Below are positions 37,026 to 52,500 of a DNA stretch of 52,500 bases, piece after piece. The first letter of the stretch is position 1. Each line of letters starts with the position of its first letter. This DNA is from Glandiceps talaboti. Taxonomy: Eukaryota; Hemichordata; Enteropneusta; Spengelidae. The stretch lies in assembly GCF_964340395.1 (NCBI RefSeq), contig NC_135570.1:3564998-3617497 (forward strand), written 5' to 3'. Below the pieces are notes generated by a model. That model searched no databases and was not told the origin of the DNA. It saw nothing but the letters and a program-made list of their open reading frames with translations. The position numbers were made by a program, and so were the translations under genes.

Positions 37026-37640
37026 GTTCTTATTTTTTCGCGTTTATTGAACAAAACCGCTTTACGCAGTATGTTATAACATCTTAATGATCAAGTTGGC
37101 AAATCATTGATAATTCAGCCGTTCGATTTTGCATAGAATGTTCAAATTCAGATTTCGGCATGGATGGCACTGCATTGTACCCACAATTCTCTCTGCTTTG
37201 TATCTTTCAACGTTCCTTATCTTTAGACTAATAACTTCCCTTAATTCAAGCCATAATTTTAAACATTTCAAGCACAACAAATACGTTTGAGTAAATATGT
37301 AACAAAGGTATGCTCGCAAAGGAGAGCTTGAAGTTTTGCATAAAAATATACCAAAGGTCAGATACAATGTAACACACGTGCTTTTAATAAAGTACTTTTC
37401 AACTTCAATTTATCACTAACTTAGGTAGTCTGAAAAAAAGAGTCTTACATTAACAATAACATGTAGATTTCTTTTGTTATACCTATTCAATATCGTTCGT
37501 GAAGATACAACATGTGCATATTATATTTCCCTTCGTGTCGTTGTAAAAAGTCTATTTTACATTACTTTACTTTCATTTGATTTTGTTTAACTTAGGGAGC
37601 CTTCAGTAATTACAAGCGGGTGGGTGGCTCGGGGGAAGTT
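36160..37640. other. K2P upstream region, no exon seen
   Basis: This must contain the K2P 5' UTR and promoter. I could not point to a TATA box or initiator with confidence. A TTG run lies at 36978-37024. Confidence 0.4.
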
Positions 37641-37746
37641 TGGTTGATCACTTTTTAAAAATTGGTCCTCGGTTGGGACTGACCACAAGCATCATTTGGG
37701 GCAAACAAAACACACACGTCCAGTCACAGGTTAAACTCGAACTGAT

Positions 37747-37752
37747 TTTATT
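37747..37752 (-). terminator. candidate poly(A) signal of the HNMT-like gene
   Basis: AATAAA on the minus strand about 570 nt past the stop. Another AATAAA overlaps the stop codon itself (38323-38328) and would give a very short 3' UTR. I cannot choose between them. Confidence 0.3.
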
Positions 37753-38323
37753 ACTGAATAAAATAAAAATCAAATTGCTTGTACTAAAACTATGACTTAG
37801 AATATCTAAGAAACTGGTATACAATTTGCAATTACTGATGACTGGATGCGCCAAATTAAACTACTAACAAATTTTGATACAAAAGTCTCTTGTTTTGTGT
37901 CCAAGCATGAAGTTGAACAGTAGATAGATTCAACCACAATGATTTTTTACATGTTTTTTTTTTTCAAGTTGGAAAAAGGGCATATGTGATGTTTATAAAA
38001 TAAATATTCAATATAAATACCCATTTTCATCCATATACCCATTGTTATTGTTATTCCATTTTGATAAACACAAGAAATGTTGCCTCGTGCTCTTGGCATG
38101 GTTGAATGGGACGACTCGCAACAAGAGAATCTGAGGAATATTATTTAATTAGATACTATCCAATCATGCTTAGGAATTCCCGATGACATAAAGAAAATAC
38201 TACCATGAATGGGATAAATACTACATGGGATAATTCTGATCATTGATAAAAATGCAAAAAAATAGCAAAACACCTTCTCACTTTCCCAATCAATATCGAT
38301 TTTTCCTAGTGAACATTTTTCTT

Positions 38324-40630
38324 TTATTTCATCACAACCAATTCCTCTTCGTCGGCATGTAACCAGTGAACACCAGATGTGTCAACCTCCATCTCACTTT
38401 TGATGAATGCCATGACTTCGTCAAAAAGAGTAGGAGGAGCAGTATCTCTGAAATGACTCCGTTGTATGATAAAGTCGAGCAGCAACGATCCTTCTTCAGA
38501 CGCCACATCATCAATAATGCTATCGATATTAACTGGTAATATTCGAGGGTAAGCCTCCAATTTTTTCTCGCTGGCCTTCAAGTGTGCTTTGATATCAGAT
38601 GTTGTCAGTGTATGCATCTCACTGCCCCCAATAATACGATACTTCTGGAAGAGTCGACCACATGAACCTGTGTAAGCAAGGTTGAATGAAACATTAGTCA
38701 GGATGAATTTCAAATGTCAATCGGTGGACTAGAAATTACACTTGTCGCTAGAGTTCCATTATTAAAGGGGAACACCACTCCAGAAAAACAGTTTTCATTA
38801 ACTTTGGGTTATGGAGAGTCATTTTATGAGTTTAAATAACCTGCATTATGTGCGATTTCAAGTTGTGCTTCTTTTGGGAATATTTGCGATGGGCTACATT
38901 GCATCATGAGAGTCAGCAGAAATACATATGCAATAGATGAGCAATGAATATTCATGATGTGTTCACCGAGGGGAATAATCACTTAGGAGTCAAAAATATT
39001 CAGTTCACCTAAATATGCCTAGCAACAAAACAATGCCCATAGGAACATTCAAAAGATGGTTGCACAGCAGATAATATGGATGGGTAGACACGTGGGTAAG
39101 CATTTATAAGATGATCACATGTATGCCCAGCTACAAGTTGGTGTATATGGCAAATTAAAGATGATAACAGAGACGGGTAGTTATTGGATAAAAAATGAAC
39201 AACATAAAATTATATGCCGAACAACAAGATCACGCCCATATTAACAGTCACATGATGGTGTATATTGGAAAGATGGCAACAGTTATGGACTGGCAAGTGC
39301 GGCGGAGAACATTTTTAAACAAATGAACTCACATAATTTATACCCATCCACTGAACAACTAAGTTACAGCCCACAAGAACTGTCACAGTAAATGATGGTG
39401 TTTATCGCATAATTAAGTTACAAATAGTAATTGATCGGTTATGGATGACATTCAAAAATGTACACGTAGGTACAGTTGTGATGCTGTGCCAATAATTTGA
39501 CAATGATACTTACTTTCCCCATTACAGAGAGTGATTACAAGTATCCCTCCTTGCTTAACAAGATTAAACATGTCATCTACAGCTGCTCTCCATTTCTCCA
39601 TATAATACAAACTATGTCCGGACAAAACTAAGTGAAACTTCTCATTCAGCTTCTCCTTATCTGACATGCTTTCCAGATAATCCTCGAACGTTTTACAGCA
39701 CCAGTCGATGGTCAAGCCTGGATGAATTTCTTGTAGTTTGGTTGCTCTCTGTTTGAACAGCTCTATCGATTCTGCACTAGGTTCAATGACCTTAACGTGC
39801 ACTTTTGGGTGTCGCTTCAACAAGGAGGGGAAAATGTTGCATTCCACGTCACCTAAGTAAAATAAAACGTCATAGAAAAATCGTTGATTTGTTTGTGGGA
39901 TGGATGACGCATGGTGAAACATTGTTCTCACTGTACACAAATGTTGACATCACGACAAGTGATCTATCAGGTGACTCAGGCTTAGCTAGTTATGTTTATA
40001 AAAAGCAAATGAATATACAAACAAACAAACAAACAAACAAACAAACAAACAAACAAACAAACAAACAAAAACCACATGTACACTGACAAACACGAATAAC
40101 CGAGTAATTACATATCAATATTGACATTTCTATGCAACAAGAATTACAATATTTTTTTAATGATAGAGGAAACATGTTGTGAAAACTTTTTTGTGCAATC
40201 CTCGGCAAAGGTATTCAGTGATGTATCTTTTTTGTCTTGCCAGCGAATGTGATAGTTGTATTGTATATCCGTTTTAGTTTGTGGTTTTCGAGTATTTTTT
40301 TGCCAAATCAAATCACATCAAATCATACATACATACATACATACATACATACATACATACATACATACATACATACATACATACATACATACATACATAC
40401 ATACATACATACATACATACATACCTTCTCCAGAGCCAATTGTAATCATTCTAATCTGTTCCTCACTGCTTGCATCGAATTGAAATTTATTGGTTATCAC
40501 TGGCCACTGTTTATGCCATTGCTCCATAATCTTGTCAATGTCAACCTTGGCTTTGAACTGGTTAAAAGATCTGAAATAGTAGTCCATATCTTCATAGATA
40601 CTCTTAACTTCTGTCATGTTTACTGTATTT
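38324..40630 (-). CDS. HNMT-like: histamine N-methyltransferase-like SAM-dependent methyltransferase
   Basis: Coding exons 40617-40425, 39852-39514 and 38667-38324 (phases 1 and 1) give 291 aa, close to the 292 aa of human HNMT. A short 5' UTR segment (40618-40630) follows an acceptor ending TTATAG, so an upstream non-coding exon exists. The SAM-binding glycine motif ITIGSGEGD (about 59-66) and the acidic VIEPSAES (E88) are in HNMT positions. LVLSGHSLYYM matches the motif IV region, and TAPPTLFDEV matches the late ATAPPDLR block. HNMT methylates histamine in the cytosol. The residues that hold histamine in the human enzyme (Glu28, Gln143, Asn283) do not look conserved, so the substrate is open. 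The first donor is formed by the start of a GTAT microsatellite. Confidence 0.9.
38950..39420. repeat. degenerate tandem repeat in HNMT-like intron 2
   Basis: Blocks resembling ATGCC-AGCAACAA, CACGCCCATA, AACAGTCACATGATGGTGTAT and AGATGG-AACAG...ATGGA-GG recur roughly every 90-120 nt. Divergence is high, so unit borders are approximate. Confidence 0.45.
40016..40069. repeat. CAAA microsatellite
   Basis: About 13 CAAA units in HNMT-like intron 1. Confidence 0.95.
40323..40424. repeat. CATA microsatellite forming a splice donor
   Basis: About 25 units. On the transcript strand it reads GTATGTATG from the first intron base, so its first unit is the donor of HNMT-like exon 1. Confidence 0.95.
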
Positions 40631-40778
40631 CTATAAAGAAAAAATAGTTAGGTTAGAGATACCCAACTATGTGGTTGTTACGTTCAGGCTGGACCCTCAC
40701 ATTTTTGGGTTGGTTTGTGTAAGGAAACTATCGGCGATATGTCCCCGGATCGGTAATAGTTGATCCTTCTTTCTGGAC

Positions 40779-40811
40779 GTTTCGAAACCAGCTTTAGGGT
40801 CTCTTCATCAG
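40779..40811 (-). other. hammerhead-like phrase, possible Penelope remnant
   Basis: On the minus strand CTGATGA is followed by a stem GAGACC/GGTTTC with loop CTAAAGCT and then GAAACGTCC. The core halves and stem II fit a hammerhead, but I see no stem III hairpin with a U-H cleavage site and no stem I partner. The phrase resembles end sequences common in Penelope-like elements (inference). It lies upstream of the HNMT-like gene. Confidence 0.4.
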
Positions 40812-42248
40812 TCACAGATGTTCTGATAAATTACCATTCCCATATTTGCTTGCCCAAAGTCTAATATTATTGTTCATCAAACAGAGATGCCAGTATTTCT
40901 ACATACCTAGTATAAAGGGGATTTTTCTGCTAGTTATTTAGATTGGGAATGTTTTAGCTTATTAGTACTTTTCAGTGAGTAAGCGTATTGCCTAGAAAAT
41001 ACAGTGTCTGCATTTCATAGCGCCCTCTTTTTCTCTTCGTCAGTTTCTTTTCTTTTATGTACGAGATGGAACCCTCTTAACATCTTTACCACTCCATAGG
41101 GGGTGTTCCTACACAAATTTATTCAGTACTTTGGCCACTGGTTTTAGGTACATTAATGCATAAAGACGGACACTAGAACAGTATCGTTATTTTGCGGGTC
41201 CACAGGCCTAACTGCGGGTCAATTTGCGGGTTGTTCAAAACAACAATTATTTGTATAAAATCATCCAAAACATATATAAGTTTACAAAAAATAATGACAA
41301 ATGAATACATATACACGTAAATAAATAATCTGTATGAGCACATAAGTATTCAGTCAATACTATGGTGGTCAACCTCACTATGATGATGATTAATATTTTT
41401 AGTATTATAGTAATGACATGGATAGAATACAGTACAGGGAGCTCTGTTGTGACAATGATAGAGACAAAATTACTGGATGTACTGATTATTCAATTATTCA
41501 TTATTCACTTTCAAGGTTGTGGCTGTTCCACTATTCCTTTCTGTTCCTCAGTGATGCAACTATGGCCTAACTACTGGTTGTCATCTTACTGTGGTCAGGG
41601 TAGTGTGTGGGTGCCATTGTGTAACTCGTCAGACTAATATGATTGTATAAGATAGATTTCAGCCATAATCTTGACTTGATGTTTTTTTGAAACAACAGGA
41701 CCACTTCCTGCGCCCTCGATATCAGTATGCGATTATAGTAGTATTGCGCCGGATCGGAGCGCGGCAACGACTTAAGTTTAGATAAAACGTAGGGGGAAAA
41801 AGGCGCGAGCGACTGTCGACAGTCTAGTTGGTCCACTGTCATCTCTGTTACAGTAAATAGTTAATGTTATGTAATCATTTAAAGTACATTGTAATAGTGG
41901 AATTGAGATATTTTCTGAGGACAATGCTATGCTAACTATAATCATTGTTTTAAAATAGCCATCACGTTTAGGGGTGGGTGTATAATACACAAAAATTATG
42001 TGTGCAATTAGCCCAGCACATAGGTTCTATCGAATAATACAGTGCATGTCGCATGTGACCTGCACAATAAGTTACCCCCAGTGGCCAGCCAACAAGTTTC
42101 TTTGATTTTGAAAAGTGAGTAAAAACAGTAGGCCCAATCCATCTCATACTAATTATCGCTTAATGTCCAGTCACGTGATCCGATATGGTAATCAGACTAA
42201 TTATATATATATATATATATATTTTTGGTGGGACTGGAACTCTTTCTT

Positions 42249-42292
42249 GGTTGTAACTCGGAGTTTCACGCATTGCGCGATCATCAGACAAC
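42249..42292 (-). ncRNA. hammerhead ribozyme, type I, inside a TA microsatellite
   Basis: On the minus strand GTTGT (42292-42288) precedes CTGATGA (42287-42281). Stem II CGC/GCG has loop GCAAT and flanking U-U. Then come GAA, stem III ACT/AGT with loop CCG, position 17 T (42255) and stem I partner ACAAC (42254-42250). The insert between the TA runs (about 42202-42222 and 42296-42310) is only about 75 nt, barely more than the ribozyme. Stem II and the 5-bp stem I differ in sequence from the palindrome copies yet keep their pairing, which argues for selection or recent descent from a functional RNA. Confidence 0.72.
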
Positions 42293-42295
42293 GTT

Positions 42296-42324
42296 GTATA
42301 TATATATATATACATATATATATA

Positions 42325-42370
<46 letters not shown>
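42296..42370. repeat. TA then TG microsatellite
   Basis: TA units, then about 20 TG units, next to the hammerhead at 42249-42292. Confidence 0.95.
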
Positions 42371-42372
<2 letters not shown>

Positions 42373-42820
42373 TACATTAAAAAATATAGCATACGCTTTT
42401 AAATTAGCGTCACTACTGCGATATGCGGGCAAACTACATCACAGAAATATATAGCTTCTCTTGACATGACAGTAGACCCCGGTCACTACACTGGAAATGG
42501 ATACATTGTCGGAAATATTTTTACCTGCTAAGATGGAATTTTTTTTAAGGTGGAAATTGTAGATTCATGACACTAACATTAAAAACATCCTAAAATCTTT
42601 GTTAAAGAAAACTTTAACAATTTACAAAATAACAACATTGGGAATATAATATTCAAGTGAAAGGAACTAAATCTCAGTTTCGAAAAGTATGGTCAATGGG
42701 TCACCTATTATTTCATAAAGAAGACCCACCGATGTCACGCCATACACAACTAAAACCACGCAACGTCATTTACAAGGAAAACAACACATAAGAAATACAC
42801 ACCGTTTGCGGTACAATTTG

Positions 42821-42840
42821 ACTTACTTGTGTGTTCCTCG
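42821..42840 (-). promoter_or_regulatory. possible donor of an HNMT-like 5' UTR exon
   Basis: GTAAGT on the minus strand at 42826-42821, preceded by CACACAA, is the best donor I see upstream of the acceptor at 40631. It would define a non-coding first exon ending at 42827. No core promoter motif is convincing, so this is a placeholder for transcript data. Confidence 0.2.
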
Positions 42841-45340
42841 CTTGGACAAAACTCGTGATAAAAAGATACACGTACAGTAGCTACGATGTGAAGTGTTGTT
42901 ATGCCGTTCACTGTCCGACTGGATAGTTAAAACCTATAATACGTGCATTATATATCCTTATGCGTCTCTCTTGTTAGGCAAAATAATTCTAATAAGTATC
43001 ACTCTTTTGTTACATATGCAAATATATTTTACTTCTGTATTAAAGGAATGGGCATGTTGTGTTTTGCTATAATTGTAGCCTGTGAAAGGTAAAGCCGTTG
43101 GTCCTTTTATTCTACCACTCCCTACCCACATCCACCTGATCTTTATTGTTAACCCAATGATATGTATACAATTGGTTAGACAATGAAAACCCATAAAATT
43201 CTAAAAATAAAACAGAACAAAGGACAATGTAGTATAAAATAAAGATGATAAATTCAGTATCTGAAGAATATCTTTTTATAATATTTCAAAGGAAAAATAT
43301 GAATATATTCATATTTAGTTTAGTTATTCAGCGTGAAGGCACTCTTACATTCGATTACGCAACGAACTTCCTCTTGGTCAGTCATGAATAAAGGTTGAAA
43401 GTAACAGCAGAGACACATTCTAATGTACCACCCAACCCAAACCACTAACCCACCATAAAATAGTATCTTAAATCAAATTTTATTGCATTGTTAGCTATCA
43501 TTCCACGTGTTTTAGTACTCAAAGAAAATCTGACATTCAAATCCTCAACGTAAACAACATGGAATGTACCCGTCTACATCTTTTGGTAATTCTCATACAC
43601 AAATAACCTTCATTGCTGGGAATAAGTAGTCACATGCCAACTTGATGACTAAGTCTATCTCATTTTGACACCATTGCAAAGTTGGAAATTAATAAGCACT
43701 CATGAAATGCCTTTAACAACGACTTATTTACTTTTTAATATTATATTTCTACAGAACGTAGAGGGAGAACTGAACAGAACAAATAACAAAAACGTTCTAA
43801 AGTAGCTGCCATATTGACTTTTTCCATTGCTCTAGAAAGTATCTCAATTGGTCAAAAGTGGGGTAAAACATTCTAAAGGTTTTTAAAGGTGTTTTACTGA
43901 GTGGTGTTTCTTTTCTATGTAATATTTGCAAGAGGTGCAATTTATGTAACTTGTATGCTAATATTGAGAGGTAAAATTTCAAATTTTGTGTAGACCTAAA
44001 CTTGGACTCTATATCCTGTGTAGAATGTACCTGTCCAGGATTCAATACTACATGTGTAGATACGTATTAAAACCAGATGCCAGATCTGAAAAGGAATAAT
44101 AATGTTGGGTTCTTATATAGCGCTTTCCCACACCGTGCTCAAAGCGCTTTACAATTTATTACCCCTGGCTCGGATCAGAACGGCACAACGGCCCTTTGGA
44201 CTCAAACATACAACAATACTGTCACTTAACTTAGAATGCGCCTCGGTTAGTTTGGAGTTCTGCGCATGTGTGTATGTGCGCATCCTCAGTGAAAGAACAA
44301 CTATCACTTCCGGTATAAACACGTCTAGTTTTCTACGATAAACGTACAGTCCATCATGCATCTAAACTAAAAATGTACCCATTCCATTTCAAAGTTTATT
44401 TTCAATTTTCAAATTTTCAAATGTAAAATTAACCACATCATCTGTTGCTTTTGTAGCTCGATCACGAGCTGTCATCCATCTATTTCATATATGCCGGGGG
44501 TACATTGATATTATCTAGAAAGTACGTTATGGTTTGAAATGGACTCAAACATCCAACAATACCGTCACTTAATGCAGTTTACCCATTACTCTATCAGTAC
44601 GTGATGTTTATATCAAAAAAGCCTACCTTTTTACTGGACCACCATACCCATTCTTTGTTTTCATTCATAACCAAAGTATAACATATGGTTTTGTAAGGAC
44701 TGCACGCGAGTCACCCCGAACACATATACACATGTCAGCTCATAAATGTATACTGGGATGATAAAATGGTAAAGTACTCGCACAATGAAAGGAAGAAAGC
44801 TATGTCACAATTATACGAGCTTCATAATGCGCGAATTCTGTAAAATGCGGTACTCTTAGCATTATTCAAACGAAAACAACTTTTGTCACTTTAACATATT
44901 GGGGTTAAATAACTGTACTTGTGGGGGTTTCATTCCAAACAGAATTATGCAAATGAGAGAGACAGTCTATTTGGGAGAATTAAGTAAATTATGACGTCAC
45001 ATTACAGTAATTTTGTTCAATGTAGCCCCGAACTATAAGTATTTAATTATTATTTCTGTCACGTGACCGTTTAGCAATGAATTTTAATTTTGTTTTCAAT
45101 AGAGGCATATTTTTCTAACCTGTATGAACGATCGACTTAACAGAAATATAATCCTTACTATAAACATAAGAGAACTGTACTGGTTGCATACATTACCAGT
45201 CTCCTTTTTACTGGGGATTAGTTCGGATCTCATTCTGTAGTCAACAACAAAGGGCGGTGATCACTCTTCTGAGTACAGGCATAATCGGTAGATGTCATCG
45301 AATGCTGCACATCTAGCAGTCGGTCTCGTTGGAAAGAGAA
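42840..45340. other. region between the HNMT-like and receptor-subunit genes
   Basis: The two genes are divergent, so their promoters should lie here. No clear core motif was found. An 82-codon open frame at 43797-44045 (minus) has no recognisable domain. Confidence 0.4.
44106..44155 (+). repeat. TATAGCGC...CAAAGCGCTTTAC repeat motif
   Basis: TTATATAGCGCTTTCCCACACCG followed by CTCAAAGCGCTTTACAA forms a short GCGCTTT/AAAGCGC inverted pair like that at 19316-19370. It is probably the end of a dispersed element; the class is unknown. Confidence 0.5.
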
Positions 45341-51490
<6,150 letters not shown>

Positions 51491-52500
51491 GTCAGTATAT
51501 ATTTTCAATCCTTCTGACGTTTCCGCGCCAAATTTTCTAAATTCGCCAATGATATTGAATTGAAGATTAACAAGTAGTAAAATAGATCACCTTTAATAAT
51601 CCGTGAACCTGTAACTTTATTTGGTTGCTAAATAAGGTTTGATGGTTTGATGGAAAAACGAGGTTTAAACACTCCTCCATGGGTGAAAGGAGCAAAATAG
51701 CATTTGATTGACGTAAATACGTTATGATCATGAACGGCAACCGTGTCGAGCCAGAGCAACAACAAAATTAATAGTCTATAACTGAGCCGGAAATTGTTCA
51801 ACAAAGGCAGATTGTCCGTGCTTATTCGATTCACTTGTGCCGGACTTTAGACAACTAAAAGAACGTAACAGACTAGCAACGCCTATTGTATTAGGTGTCA
51901 ATGGGGCTCTAATCTCTCTTCCTACTATCAAGATCGTCCTTCAAGCATAACTTTTGTTTTCAACTCTCTCCGAAGACTGCCGAACCTTGTGCATGTTCTT
52001 TTCGTGGTCTGAGACACTACTCATGACGCAAGCATAAAGCTGTTTTTATACAATTGTTCAGTGGGAGGGCAGTTATTTTCGATCGATAGTGGGAGGGGGA
52101 GCAAACAAGGAGTAAGTTTAGTGGGTGGGAAAGTCCTGATTTTAATACATTTTCATCTAACAGAACATCTAAGTTGCATTTAATAAGTGTGATATATATG
52201 AATTATATTAAATTATTAATATCACGGTTATTAAAGTGTCATAATACATAGACTATTTGTTGTTGTTGCAAACCTGACTACGGTAGGTGGTGAATGATAG
52301 ATGATTCAGTTATCATTTGTCATTGCAGTAATGGACTGCATTTTTAATGGACACTGTAAATTGTGAATGGTTCCCTAATAATGATTGATGCCCAGTTTAT
52401 ATTCATTATTTTACAATGGGTCGTTCTTTTTGTTATCAACATAATTCTCAACGTCATCAATATCCCATAATGAATGAAGTGAAAAAATCTTTTAATGCAT
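51491..52500 (+). other. start of intron 2 of the receptor-subunit gene
   Basis: It begins GTCAGT. I searched for the expected short next exon (family pattern DEKNQI..W) and did not find it. Confidence 0.6.

Noticed and set aside
37648-37854. 68-codon frame downstream of the HNMT-like gene
   Set aside because: Probably 3' UTR. It has no domain, and the stop at 38324 already ends a full-length protein.
43797-44060. Possible coding exon (82-codon frame, minus strand; EGF-like CVECTCPGF on plus)
   Set aside because: Short, no splice context, stops on both sides, no clear domain.

Overview
Eukaryotic nuclear DNA from an animal. It is AT-rich, its genes have many introns with GT-AG splice sites, and it carries a heavy load of microsatellites, foldback elements and dead retroelements. 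The gene content (a VWDE-like EMI/D8C/VWD/EGF membrane protein, a two-pore-domain potassium channel, a histamine N-methyltransferase-like enzyme and a nicotinic-type receptor subunit) fits a marine invertebrate. A hemichordate or cephalochordate is my first guess and a lophotrochozoan is possible. No species can be fixed from sequence alone.

Layout. 1-2650 is intergenic and holds the 3' tail of a Penelope-like element running into a CATA microsatellite. 3577-17168 (minus) is a VWDE-like gene that I could thread through 21 exons with consistent splice phases, about 1108 codons: signal peptide, EMI, D8C, VWDE-type middle region, VWD, furin-type site, C8-like segment, EGF, one transmembrane helix and a short basic tail. 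17.2-24.2 kb is intergenic, with foldback elements and a perfect 111-112 bp palindrome. 24240-24545 (plus) is a LINE 3' end. 24755-36128 (minus) is a two-exon K2P channel of about 524 aa. Its 9.8 kb intron interrupts the first pore-filter glycine and contains a decayed Penelope-like element, a TAGG-type array of about 1.5 kb and further satellites. 38324-40630 (minus) is a three-exon HNMT-like methyltransferase of 291 aa. 45341-51490 (plus) is the first two exons of a Cys-loop/nicotinic receptor subunit that continues beyond the window.

Most notable signal. I find hammerhead self-cleaving ribozyme folds: two, on opposite strands, in the arms of the palindrome at 21295-21529, one compact copy at 42249-42292 embedded in a TA microsatellite, and a decayed inverted pair at 9236-9473. 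All carry the CTGA(N)GA...GAAAC core or its remnant, a 3-bp stem III and, where intact, a complementary stem I. Together with the Penelope relics they suggest a retrozyme-like or Penelope-derived family of small mobile ribozymes. A second surprise is the first selectivity filter of the K2P channel, which reads G-D-G rather than G-Y/F-G.

The four protein genes belong to unrelated pathways (extracellular matrix/cell surface, membrane potential, methyl transfer, ligand-gated signalling). I see no sign that they work together beyond being neighbours.
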